From contig NZ_RZRU01000032.1 in the NCBI RefSeq assembly GCF_003997495.1, forward strand, positions 1 through 58,095: a DNA stretch of 58,095 bases. The letters are read 5' to 3'. Positions 32,905 to 41,158 of the stretch are shown one piece after another. The DNA comes from Mesorhizobium sp. M7A.F.Ca.US.008.03.1.1. Its GTDB lineage: Bacteria; Pseudomonadota; Alphaproteobacteria; Rhizobiales; Rhizobiaceae. The notes below the pieces were generated by a model. It was not told the DNA's origin. It ran no database searches and saw nothing but the letters and a program-made list of their open reading frames with translations. The position numbers and the translations under genes are program-made. Positions within the stretch are counted from its first letter, which is position 1, and each line of letters begins with the position of its first letter.

Positions 32905-32919
32905 AAAAAGGTTCAAGTT

Positions 32920-33660
32920 TTATTCGGGCTGCCTGTAGGCGACGAAGCGATTGTGCTTGGCCTGGAAGATCAATCCGGTCTCTTTCAGCTCCGGGCTGGC
33001 CAGCGGTACGATGCGTTTGGCGATCTCGGCGGGGTGCGGCAACGTCTCGGGATCTTCGCCCGGCACTGCCTGGGCCCGCATGGCGGTGCGGGTGGCGCCG
33101 GGGTCGGCGGCGTTGACCCGGAGCGGCAGGCTCTGCGTCTCATGCGCCCAGGAGCGCATCATCGTCTCCACCGCGGCCTTGGAGGCCGCGTAGGGCGCCC
33201 AGAAGGCACGCGCCGAGTGCGCTGCGTTGGAAGACAGGATGATCGCTCGTCCAGCATCGGAAAGCCGCAGCAGAGGGTCGACCGAGCGGATCAGCCGCCA
33301 GGTCGAGGTGACGTTGATGGTCATCACCTTCTCGAAGGTTTTTGCTTCGACATGACCGATCGGCGAAATGACGCCGAGAACGCCGGCATTGGCGACGAGA
33401 ATGTCGAGCTTGCCCCAGCGTTCGTGGATGGCGCCGCCCAGGCGGTCGATGCCGGCCATGTCGGCGAGGTCGAGCGGCACCAGTGTCGCTTGGCCGCCGG
33501 CCGCCTTGATCTGGTCGTCGAGCTCTTCCAGTCCTCCGACAGTGCGCGCCACTGCAATGACATGCGCGCCGGCGGCAGCCAATTCCTTGGCAATGAAATA
33601 GCCGATGCCGCGCGAGGCGCCGGTGACGACAGCAACGCGGCCGGTAAGGTCGAGGGTCAT
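32920..33660 (-). CDS. short-chain dehydrogenase/reductase
   Basis: A 246-residue classical SDR. The cofactor motif TGASRGIG is at 13-20, NAG at 91-93, catalytic Ser143/144 (LSSNAAHSARAF), Tyr157 and Lys161 (YAASK). The Gly-rich loop followed by VARTVGG favours NADP(H). The start ATG 33660 is where the family begins; the frame extends further through repeat A3, which has no protein meaning. The substrate cannot be predicted. It is separated from purF by repeat A3 and may share its transcript. Confidence 0.9.
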   Translation of the reverse strand: MTLDLTGRVAVVTGASRGIGYFIAKELAAAGAHVIAVARTVGGLEELDDQIKAAGGQATLVPLDLADMAGIDRLGGAIHERWGKLDILVANAGVLGVISPIGHVEAKTFEKVMTINVTSTWRLIRSVDPLLRLSDAGRAIILSSNAAHSARAFWAPYAASKAAVETMMRSWAHETQSLPLRVNAADPGATRTAMRAQAVPGEDPETLPHPAEIAKRIVPLASPELKETGLIFQAKHNRFVAYRQPE

Positions 33661-33691
33661 GCGAGAATTTCCGTGAGGTCGGCGTGAAACA

Positions 33692-33846
33692 CCCCCCTCT
33701 GCCCTGCCGGGCATCTCCCCCTCAAGGGGGGAGATTGGACTTCGCCGAAGTTGGCTCTGGCTTTGCAGCCTTGGCGATTGGCGAAAGTCGATAGTTCAGC
33801 CGATCTCCCCCCTTGAGGGGGAGATGTCCGGCAGGACAGAGGGGGG
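33692..33846. repeat. family-A long inverted repeat element A3
   Basis: It has the same 44-bp arms as A1 with a few substitutions (left GCCCTGCCGGGC, right TCCGGCAGGACA), and a ~67-base spacer. It fills the gap between purF (upstream on the minus strand) and the SDR gene. Confidence 0.95.
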
Positions 33847-33879
33847 TAAACTGGCGAAGGCAACTGATAAACCAGCACC

Positions 33880-35349
33880 CTACGTCCCGCTTGTCGCCAG
33901 CAGCGACAGCGTGCGCACGTTGTCGTGGCCTTCGAAGTCGAGCAGGCGGGTTGGATACTGGCCGGTGAAGCAGGCATCGCAGAATTGCGGCTGGTCGTTG
34001 TCGCGGCTGGCCTCGCCGACCGCGCGGTAGAGCCCGTCAATGGTGAGGAAGCCGAGCGAATCGACGCGAATGAACTCGGCCATCTCCTCGATCGACATGC
34101 GCGATGCCAGGAGCTTCGATTTCTCCGGCGTGTCGACACCGTAGAAACAGGAGGCGCGCGTCGGCGGTGAGGCGATGCGCATATGCACCTCCTTGGCACC
34201 GGCATCGCGCACCATCTGCACGATCTTCTGGCTGGTGGTGCCGCGCACGATACTGTCGTCGACCAGCACCACGCGCTTGCCCTCGATCATGCGGCGGTTG
34301 GCATTGTGCTTCAGCTTGACGCCCATGTGGCGGATCGAATCGCCCGGCTGGATGAAGGTGCGGCCGACATAATGATTGCGGATGATGCCGAGCTCAAAGG
34401 GAATGCCGGCCGCCTGGCTGAAGCCGATCGCCGCCGGCGTGCCCGAATCCGGCACCGGCACGACGATGTCGGCCTCGACCGGGCTTTCGACCGCCAGTTC
34501 GGCGCCGATACGCTTGCGCACCTCATAGACGTTGCGGCCTTCGACCGAGGAATCCGGCCGCGCGAAATAGACATATTCGAAGATGCAGAAGCGGGTCTTC
34601 TGCGGCTCGAAGGGGAACAGGCTCTCGATGCCCTTGGAGGTGACGACGACCATCTCGCCGGGCTTCAGATCGCGAACGAAACGCGCGCCGATGATGTCGA
34701 GCGCGCAGGTTTCGGAGGCCAGGATCCAGGCGCCGTCGAGATCGCCGAGCACCAGCGGCCGGATGCCGAGCGGATCGCGGCAGCCGATCATCTTCTTGGC
34801 CGTCATCGCCACCAGCGAGAAGGCGCCCTCGACCTGCCGCACAGCATCGATGAAACGCGAGTTCAAATCGCGCTCCTTGCTGGTGGCGACGAGGTGCAAA
34901 AGCGTCTCGGTATCGGAGGTGGAGGAGAAGATCGCGCCTTGCTTCTGCAGCGCGCGCTGCACGGTCATGGCGTTGGTCAGATTACCGTTGTGGGCGACGG
35001 CGAAGCCGCCATCGGCCAATTCGGCGAAAAAGGGCTGGATGTTGCGCATGCCGGCACCGCCGGTGGTGGCGTAGCGCGTATGGCCAATGGCGCGATTGCC
35101 TTGCAGGCTGTCGATGACGCGCTGCTTGGTGAAGGTGTCGCCGATCAGGCCGACATGGCGTTCGACATGGAACTGACTGCCGTCATAGGAAACGATGCCG
35201 GCCGCTTCCTGGCCGCGATGCTGCAGCGCATGCAGGCCCAATGTAACGATTGCCGCGGCGTCCTGCCGGCCGAAAATGCCGAACACACCGCATTCGTCGT
35301 GGAAATGGTCGTCGGCCTCGGCGGAAAGCACGTCGTCTGCGTCTGCCAT
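33880..35349 (-). CDS. purF: amidophosphoribosyltransferase
   Basis: A 489-residue enzyme of purine synthesis that makes phosphoribosylamine from PRPP and glutamine. A 19-residue propeptide precedes the catalytic Cys20 (HDECGVFGIFG). The glutaminase domain follows (LHALQHRGQEAAG, RYATTGGAGMRNIQPF), then the PRT domain with the PRPP loop VVLVDDSIVRGTTSQKIV. I chose ATG 35349 (GGAG upstream, MADADDVLSAEADD) over more upstream Met codons. Cys residues in CFYGVDTPEKSKL and near the C-terminus (QFCDACFTGQYP) fit the iron-sulfur class of PurF. Adjacent to cvpA, its classical E. coli neighbour. Confidence 0.96.
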   Translation of the reverse strand: MADADDVLSAEADDHFHDECGVFGIFGRQDAAAIVTLGLHALQHRGQEAAGIVSYDGSQFHVERHVGLIGDTFTKQRVIDSLQGNRAIGHTRYATTGGAGMRNIQPFFAELADGGFAVAHNGNLTNAMTVQRALQKQGAIFSSTSDTETLLHLVATSKERDLNSRFIDAVRQVEGAFSLVAMTAKKMIGCRDPLGIRPLVLGDLDGAWILASETCALDIIGARFVRDLKPGEMVVVTSKGIESLFPFEPQKTRFCIFEYVYFARPDSSVEGRNVYEVRKRIGAELAVESPVEADIVVPVPDSGTPAAIGFSQAAGIPFELGIIRNHYVGRTFIQPGDSIRHMGVKLKHNANRRMIEGKRVVLVDDSIVRGTTSQKIVQMVRDAGAKEVHMRIASPPTRASCFYGVDTPEKSKLLASRMSIEEMAEFIRVDSLGFLTIDGLYRAVGEASRDNDQPQFCDACFTGQYPTRLLDFEGHDNVRTLSLLATSGT

Positions 35350-35453
35350 CTTAAGCTCCGCTAAAATCGCCATATAATGCGGGTTCGCGCCGAAAGCAAC
35401 GCGGGCCGTGCGGTCGTTCACACCATCGTCAGATCCTGACGCCGTTTTCGGCG

Positions 35454-36113
35454 TCAGTTTGCCGGTGCCGCCGGTGCCGGAGCGTTGTTTGCCGGTGGTG
35501 TTGCGTCATTGTCGTCAGGCGCCGGCGTGTTGGCATCGTCGCCGCCCGCCGGAGCATCCGCGGCCGGTGCGTCCGGAGCAGCTGGCGTCCCGGCGGCCGG
35601 CTGATTCGGATTGAGCTTCTTGAGGATCGCGTTTTCCGGATCCTCGGGCAGCAGGCTTTCGAGCTTGGCCCCGATCTGTTCGAGCAGCGGCCGCGACTTG
35701 GCCTCCGTGACCCAGGCTGGTGCCTTGGCGCCTGCCAGCCAGTTGAAGAACAGCAGGGCGACGGCAACGACCAGGATGCCGCGCGCGGCGCCGTAAAGGA
35801 AACCCAGCGTACGATCGAGTGCGCCGATCCTGGAATCGATGATCCAGTCTGCGAGTTTCATGGTGATGACCGAGACGACGATCAACGCGATGATGAAGAC
35901 CACGCCGGCGGCCGCCGCCATGGCGACCTTTTCATTCTCGATGTAGGGCGCGAGGTAAGGCACAACCGGCTTGTAGAAGAAGAACGCCGCAGCTGCCGCC
36001 GCTGCCCAGGAGACGACGGACAGGACTTCGCGCGAGAAGCCGCGAACCATGGCGAGCATCGCCGAGACCAGAGTGAAGCCGACGAGAATTCCGTCAAGCA
36101 GCGTAATCGGCAT
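35454..36113 (-). CDS. cvpA: CvpA-family membrane protein
   Basis: A 219-residue inner-membrane protein with four predicted helices in residues 1-130 (ILVGFTLVSAMLAMVRGFSR; FFFYKPVVPYLAPYI; GVVFIIALIVVSVITMKLAD; LYGAARGILVVAVALLFFNW). The region after residue 150 is an Ala/Pro/Asp-rich disordered tail. The R-G-F-S-R/E motif after helix 1 is the family signature. CvpA is needed for colicin V production and biofilm or bile resistance in enterics, and its molecular role is unknown. It lies upstream of purF in the same direction, as in E. coli. A TATAAT-like sequence (36141-36146, read on minus as TTATAA) precedes the start. Confidence 0.88.
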   Translation of the reverse strand: MPITLLDGILVGFTLVSAMLAMVRGFSREVLSVVSWAAAAAAAFFFYKPVVPYLAPYIENEKVAMAAAAGVVFIIALIVVSVITMKLADWIIDSRIGALDRTLGFLYGAARGILVVAVALLFFNWLAGAKAPAWVTEAKSRPLLEQIGAKLESLLPEDPENAILKKLNPNQPAAGTPAAPDAPAADAPAGGDDANTPAPDDNDATPPANNAPAPAAPAN

Positions 36114-36150
36114 GTCTTTCGCCCCACTCCATGAGCCGCATTATAACGCG

Positions 36151-36177
36151 GAGCATCGGGCTCTGGGTCCGATGCTC
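36151..36177 (-). terminator. hairpin at the radA 3' end
   Basis: GAGCATCGG and CCGATGCTC pair across a 9-base loop and overlap the last base of the radA stop codon. No U-tract is visible. It separates radA from cvpA and may attenuate rather than end transcription. Confidence 0.5.
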
Positions 36178-37580
36178 TAGTCTTCTTCGTCCACGCGACT
36201 TCGGCGTGAGCCGGCTATGCGTGCCACGAGGTCGGCAAGCTCGGTCGGCTGGAAAGAACCGGCCCCGATCCCCCCGGCCAGTTCCCCGCTGCCCGAGGGC
36301 AGAACCGCGCTTCCAAAACCCAGCTTCTCGGCTTCCTTGAGGCGCTGTTGCGCATGCGCAACCGGCCTCACGGCGCCCGAAAGGCTGATTTCGCCGAAAT
36401 AGACGCAATCGGCGGGAAGGGCAAGACCGGTGAGCGAGGAAACCAGGGCGGCAGCCACTGCCAGATCGGCCGCAGGCTCCGAAATCCGGTAGCCTCCGGC
36501 GACATTGAGATAGACATCGTGGCTGCCGAAGCGCACCCCGCAATGGGCTTCGAGAACCGCCAGGATCATCGACAGCCGGGCGCCGTCCCAGCCGACGACG
36601 GCGCGGCGCGGCGTGCCGAGCGAGGAGGGTGCGACCAGTGCCTGGATCTCGACCAGCACCGGCCTTGTCCCCTCCATGCCGGCGAAAACCGCCGCCCCCG
36701 GCGATTTGGCATGGCGTTCGCCAAGGAAAAGCTCGGACGGATTGGCGACCTCGCGCAGGCCCTTGTCCGACATTTCGAAGACGCCGATCTCGTCGGTCGG
36801 TCCAAAACGGTTCTTCACCGTGCGCAGGATGCGGTAGTGGTGGCCGCCTTCGCCTTCGAAGTAGAGCACGGCGTCGACCATGTGCTCGACGACGCGCGGC
36901 CCGGCGATCTGGCCTTCCTTGGTGACGTGGCCGACCAGTACGATCGCCGCGCCTGTGGATTTCGCATAGCGGATCATCGCCTGGGCGGCGGCGCGCACCT
37001 GGGTAACGGTGCCCGGCGCCGAATCGGCAAGGTCGGTCCACAGCGTCTGGATCGAATCCAGGATGACGAGATCAGGCCGCTTGCCGTCGGCGATCGTCGC
37101 CAGAATGTCCTCGACATTGGTCTCGGCGGCAAGTTCCACCGGAGAAGAGGCGACGCCAAGCCGCTGCGCCCGCAGCCTGATCTGCGCGACCGCCTCTTCG
37201 CCTGAGACATAGACGATGCGGTGGCCTTTTGATGCCAGAGCCGCGGCCGCCTGGGTGAGCAGGGTCGACTTGCCGATGCCGGGGTCGCCGCCGACCAGCA
37301 GCGCCGAGCCGCGCACGAAACCGCCGCCGGTGGCGCGGTCGAGTTCGCCAATGCCCGAGATGATGCGTGGCGCGTCCTCGATATCGCCGGACAGCGTGGT
37401 CAGCACCACCGCGCGGCCCTTGCGGGCGTTGCGCGTGTTGGCTGGTCCTGAGCCGATGCCGCCGGACGTGCCTTCCTCGACCAGCGTGTTCCACTCGCCA
37501 CAGGCATCGCATTTGCCAGCCCAGCGCTGATGCACCGATCCGCAACTCTGGCAGATGAATTGGACCCGGGATTTGGCCAT
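36177..37580 (-). CDS. radA: DNA repair protein RadA
   Basis: A 467-residue RecA-like branch-migration ATPase. The N-terminal zinc finger C-x2-C-x10-C-x2-C is at Cys10/13/24/27 (FICQSCGSVHQRW, AGKCDACGEW). Walker A GGDPGIGKST is at ~98-107. The RadA-specific KNRFG motif is at about residue 254. A Lon-protease-like domain (VYLNVAGGYRISEP; CVYFGEISLSGAVRPV) makes up the C-terminus. I chose ATG 37580 at the conserved start MAKSRVQF; the frame opens further upstream into repeat A4. It lies downstream of dnaB on the same strand. Confidence 0.96.
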   Translation of the reverse strand: MAKSRVQFICQSCGSVHQRWAGKCDACGEWNTLVEEGTSGGIGSGPANTRNARKGRAVVLTTLSGDIEDAPRIISGIGELDRATGGGFVRGSALLVGGDPGIGKSTLLTQAAAALASKGHRIVYVSGEEAVAQIRLRAQRLGVASSPVELAAETNVEDILATIADGKRPDLVILDSIQTLWTDLADSAPGTVTQVRAAAQAMIRYAKSTGAAIVLVGHVTKEGQIAGPRVVEHMVDAVLYFEGEGGHHYRILRTVKNRFGPTDEIGVFEMSDKGLREVANPSELFLGERHAKSPGAAVFAGMEGTRPVLVEIQALVAPSSLGTPRRAVVGWDGARLSMILAVLEAHCGVRFGSHDVYLNVAGGYRISEPAADLAVAAALVSSLTGLALPADCVYFGEISLSGAVRPVAHAQQRLKEAEKLGFGSAVLPSGSGELAGGIGAGSFQPTELADLVARIAGSRRSRVDEED

Positions 37581-37619
37581 CAGAGGGATGCCATGCCGTG
37601 ACAGGTTAGCGGGACAGCG

Positions 37620-37773
37620 CCCCCCTCTGGCCTGCCGGCCATCTCCCCCTCGAGGGGGGAGATTTGCAGCTTCAGCGCTTGCGCCTTCCTTTCGATGCCA
37701 AAAATTGGCGAAAGGATCGATGACATCCAATCTCCCCCCTGGAGGGGGAGATGTCCGGCAGGACAGAGGGGGG
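37620..37773. repeat. family-A long inverted repeat element A4
   Basis: Arms as in A1 with a few substitutions (left GGCCTGCCGGCC; right TCCGGCAGGACA). The reverse complement of its spacer matches the A1 spacer in blocks (for example TTGGATGTCAT against TTGGACGTCAT, CTTTCGCCAATTTT against CTTTCGTCAATTTT), so it is inserted in the opposite orientation. It lies between dnaB and radA. Confidence 0.95.
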
Positions 37774-37802
37774 CGCCAAGGAACGAGACCTGTCTCAATA
37801 GG

Positions 37803-39293
37803 TCACTCGAACCTTTCCGGCAGATGATGCTCCTCGGCAAGGTCGGAGAAGCGGGTGAACTCGCCCTGGAAGGCAAGGCTGACGGTGCCGGTCGGGCCAT
37901 GGCGCTGCTTGGCGATGATCACTTCCGCCTTGCCCTGGACCTCGATCATCTTCGTCTCCCAGGCGAGATGCTCGGGCGTGCCTTTCTCCGGCTCCTTGTT
38001 CTTGATGTAATATTCCTCGCGGTACACGAACAGCACGACGTCGGCGTCCTGCTCGATCGAGCCCGATTCGCGTAGGTCGGACAGCTGCGGATGTTTGTCG
38101 TCGCGGCTTTCGACCTGACGCGAGAGCTGTGAGAGCGCGATGATCGGCACGCCAAGTTCCTTGCCGAGCGCCTTCAGTCCGGTGGTGATCTCGGTGATTT
38201 CCTGGACGCGGTTCTGCGACGCCTTGGCGGACGAGCCTTGCATCAGCTGGATATAGTCGATGACCATCAGGTCCAGCCCGCGCTGGCGCTTGAGGCGGCG
38301 GGCGCGAGCCGCGAGCTGGGCGATCGAGATGCCACCCGTCTGGTCGATGTAGAGCGGGCGCTTGTGGTTCTCCTGCGTGTAGGCGACGAGCTTGCCGAAA
38401 TCGGCTTCCGTCAAATCGCCGCGCCGGATTTTCGACGATGGGATCTCGGTCTGCTCGGAGATGATGCGGGTGGCCAGCTGCTCGGACGACATTTCGAGCG
38501 AGAAGAAGCCGACGACGCCGCCATTGGCCGCCTTGACGGAGCCGTCGGCCTGTTGGGCGGGCTCATAGGCGGCAGCGATGTTGTAGGCGATGTTGGTGGC
38601 CAGCGACGTCTTGCCCATGCCCGGGCGGCCGGCGATGATGATCAAATCCGAAGGCTGCAGGCCGCCCATGCGGTGGTCGAGATCGCGCAGGCCGGTGGCA
38701 ATGCCAGACAGGTGGCCATCGCGCATATAGGCCGCGCTGGCCATGTCGACGGCATTCTTCAACGCATCGGAAAAGCTTTCGAAACCGCCATCGTAGCGGC
38801 CGTTTTCGGCCAGCTCGAACAGCCGCCGCTCGGCATCCTCGATCTGTTCGCCGGGCGCCATGTCGACCGGCGCGTCATAGGCGATGTTGACCATGTCTTC
38901 GCCGACGGTGATCAGCGCGCGGCGCGTCGCAAGGTCATAGATGGCGCGGCCATAGTCGGTGGCGTTGACGACGGTCACAGCCTCGACCGCCAGCCGCACG
39001 ACATATTGCGCCATCGTCATGTCGCCGACCTTCTCGTCGGCCGGCAGGAAGGTTTTCAGCGTGATCGGCGTCGCGACCTTGCCCATGCGGATGAACTCGG
39101 ACGCCACCTCGAAGATCTTGCGGTGCAGCGGCTCGTAGAAGTGGCTGGCCTTGAGGAAGTCCGAGACGCGATAGAAGGCGTCGTTGTTGACGAGGATGGC
39201 GCCGAGCAGCGCCTGCTCGGCCTCGATATTGTTGGGCGCTTCACGATAAAGCGGTGTTTCCGCCACGCCGAATTTTCGCGCTGCTTCTGCCAT
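37803..39293 (-). CDS. dnaB: replicative DNA helicase
   Basis: A 496-residue hexameric helicase that unwinds DNA at the replication fork. The N-terminal DnaB domain (APNNIEAEQALLGAILVNND) is followed by a RecA-like ATPase with Walker A AGRPGMGKTSLATNIA (~residues 215-230), Walker B DLMVIDYIQLM, and IALSQLSRQVESR with the arginine finger. The C-terminal AKQRHGPTGTVSLAFQGEFT is the conserved DnaB ending. Start ATG 39293. The usual neighbours in rhizobia (rplI/rpsR on one side, alr/radA on the other) are only partly kept: radA follows here after repeat A4, while rplI is ~5.7 kb away. Confidence 0.97.
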   Translation of the reverse strand: MAEAARKFGVAETPLYREAPNNIEAEQALLGAILVNNDAFYRVSDFLKASHFYEPLHRKIFEVASEFIRMGKVATPITLKTFLPADEKVGDMTMAQYVVRLAVEAVTVVNATDYGRAIYDLATRRALITVGEDMVNIAYDAPVDMAPGEQIEDAERRLFELAENGRYDGGFESFSDALKNAVDMASAAYMRDGHLSGIATGLRDLDHRMGGLQPSDLIIIAGRPGMGKTSLATNIAYNIAAAYEPAQQADGSVKAANGGVVGFFSLEMSSEQLATRIISEQTEIPSSKIRRGDLTEADFGKLVAYTQENHKRPLYIDQTGGISIAQLAARARRLKRQRGLDLMVIDYIQLMQGSSAKASQNRVQEITEITTGLKALGKELGVPIIALSQLSRQVESRDDKHPQLSDLRESGSIEQDADVVLFVYREEYYIKNKEPEKGTPEHLAWETKMIEVQGKAEVIIAKQRHGPTGTVSLAFQGEFTRFSDLAEEHHLPERFE

Positions 39294-39520
39294 GATGTCC
39301 CCGATTTCGATCCCGGCTTCTCGATATCAGAACGTGACAAGTCCATGCTGACTTATCTGCACCAGTGCCTGTCCAATGAGCTTTGATACCCGCGATTCAC
39401 AGCCAAGATTTTTCGGTGGAAAGAATCACAATTGACTCGAATCGAAAGACGAATGTATCGCGTCTATAGGGAGAACAAAACAGGAAAACAAGCACTGGTT
39501 TCCTGTGCCGCCACTCCGGT

Positions 39521-40750
39521 TCAAAGCTGATTGAGGCGCGCCTCGATAAACCGGCGCTCCGCCGGTTGCCGGCTCAACTCGAGCGCCCGCCGGTAGGAGG
39601 TCTTTGCCGCTTCGGTCAAGCCAAGCCTGCGCTGCATATCGGCCCGCGCCGCATGCGCCAGATGGTAGCCGTCCAGCCCGCCCTGTGCCATGACCGCTTC
39701 GATTGCCGCCAGTCCGGCCTGCGGGCCGTCGCGCATGGCGATAGCCGCGGCGCGGTTGAGCGCCACGACCGGTGAAGGATCGACACGGGTCAGCACATCG
39801 TAAAGCGCGACGACCTGCGCCCAGTCGGTTTCCGTCGTGCCTGCCGCCTCGGCGTGGACGGACGCAATGGCCGCTTGCAGGATGTAAGGTCCGATGCGGC
39901 GCGAGGCGATCGCCTTGCCGATCAGGCTGTCGGCCTCGGCGATCAGCGCGCGGTCCCACAGCGTGCGGTCCTGGTCTTCCAGCAGCACGAGATCGCCGCT
40001 GGCGTCGACCCGCGTTGCGCGCCGTGCCTCGTGCAGCAGCATCAGGGCCAGCAGCCCTTGCGCCTCCGGCTGGTCGAGCAGATCGACCATCAGCCGGCCG
40101 AGCCGGATCGCCTCGGCACACAGGTCGGCCCGCGTCAGGTTCGGCCCCTCGGTTGCCGCGTAACCCTCGTTGAAGATCAGGTAGATGACCTGCAGCGCGC
40201 TCTCGAGCCGCGCCGGCAGGTCGCCGCGGTCGGGCATCTCGTAGGGGATGGCCTCGTCCCGGATCTTCGCCTTGGCCCGCACGATGCGTTGCGCAATGGT
40301 TGGTGCCGGCGTCAGATAGGCGCGGGCGATCTCCTCGGTGGTCAAGCCACCCACTTCGCGCAGGGTCAGGGCAATGCGTGCATCCGGCGTCAGCGCCGGG
40401 TGGCAGCAGACGAAAATGAGCCGCAATTCATCGTCCTGGATGTCTTCCGGCATGGCTGGTTCCGGCGTCGGCTCGGCCAAAGCCGTGAGCTCGGGCAGGG
40501 CCCCGGTCAGCCGCGCTTCCCGGCGCCAGCGGTCGATTGTTCTGAAGCGGCCGACCGAGACCAGCCAGGAATAGGGATTGGCCGGCACACCCTGGCGCGG
40601 CCATTGTTCGGCGGCAGCAGTGAAAGCCTCGTGCAAGGCCTCCTCCGCCGCGTCGAAACCGCCGAGCAGGCGGATCAAGGTTGCCAGCACGCGCCGCGCC
40701 TCGGTGCGGTAGGCCGCCTCCAGGGCGTTGCGCGGGCTGGTGGTGCTCAC
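39521..40750 (-). CDS. ECF42-like RNA polymerase sigma factor with C-terminal TPR-like extension
   Basis: A 409-residue ECF sigma factor. Region 2 is near residues 10-80 (LEAAYRTEARRVLATLIRLL then FTAAAEQWPRQGVPANPYSW, LVSVGRFRTIDRWRRE). Region 4 has LTLREVGGLTTEEIARAYL (residues ~130-150). The remaining ~230 residues form a helical, TPR-like extension (DVLTRVDPSPVVALNRAAAI...). That extension plus a DGPF protein in the neighbourhood is the ECF42 signature. These sigmas lack a standard anti-sigma, and the extension is thought to be required for activity. Its start overlaps the DGPF stop as ATGA, giving a coupled pair. Confidence 0.9.
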   Translation of the reverse strand: MSTTSPRNALEAAYRTEARRVLATLIRLLGGFDAAEEALHEAFTAAAEQWPRQGVPANPYSWLVSVGRFRTIDRWRREARLTGALPELTALAEPTPEPAMPEDIQDDELRLIFVCCHPALTPDARIALTLREVGGLTTEEIARAYLTPAPTIAQRIVRAKAKIRDEAIPYEMPDRGDLPARLESALQVIYLIFNEGYAATEGPNLTRADLCAEAIRLGRLMVDLLDQPEAQGLLALMLLHEARRATRVDASGDLVLLEDQDRTLWDRALIAEADSLIGKAIASRRIGPYILQAAIASVHAEAAGTTETDWAQVVALYDVLTRVDPSPVVALNRAAAIAMRDGPQAGLAAIEAVMAQGGLDGYHLAHAARADMQRRLGLTEAAKTSYRRALELSRQPAERRFIEARLNQL

Positions 40751-41112
40751 AGGACAGGCGGCGGCTGACTGAAGTCGACGACCGGGCGGACTTCGACAAA
40801 GCCGATCGTTGCCAGCGGATGGCCGCTTGCCACCCGCACCGCCTCGTTGAGATCACGAGCCTCGATGACGATGATGCCGCCCAGGATTTCCTTGGTCTCC
40901 ATGAACGGGCCGTCGACGGTCGACATCTTGCCGTCGCGGACCTGCACGGTCATCGCCTCTTCCGGCAGCACCAAGGCCTCGGCGGTTACGAAGTGGCCGC
41001 TGGCTTTGAGCACCTCGTCATATCCGGAGCACTCGGCCAGCACGGCATTGGCCTCCGGGCTGCCACCGAACAATGTTTTGGGGTGGTAGTAGATGAGACA
41101 GGCGTAACGCAT
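40747..41112 (-). CDS. DGPF/YCII-related protein
   Basis: A 121-residue ferredoxin-like protein of the DGPF group. It starts MRYACLIYYHPKTLFGG and carries the defining STVDGPFMETKEILGGIIVI and the C-terminal SGHPLATIGFVEVRPVVDF. DGPF proteins commonly accompany ECF42 sigma genes, and their biochemical function is unknown. The stop overlaps the sigma start (ATGA). I chose ATG 41112 (start of the family; GGAAA upstream) over a longer frame. Probably cotranscribed with the DUF1428 gene 46 bases upstream. Confidence 0.9.
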   Translation of the reverse strand: MRYACLIYYHPKTLFGGSPEANAVLAECSGYDEVLKASGHFVTAEALVLPEEAMTVQVRDGKMSTVDGPFMETKEILGGIIVIEARDLNEAVRVASGHPLATIGFVEVRPVVDFSQPPPVL

Positions 41113-41158
41113 GGTGGGTTTCCTTTTCCAGGATTGTCGAAAACTAGGGTTCTTGGGA

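Noticed and set aside
34183..35364. 393-codon plus-strand frame opposite purF
   Set aside because: purF on the minus strand has intact catalytic motifs; this frame shows no family features or ribosome site.
38238..39386. 382-codon plus-strand frame opposite dnaB
   Set aside because: Shadow of dnaB, with unusual composition and no recognisable domain.
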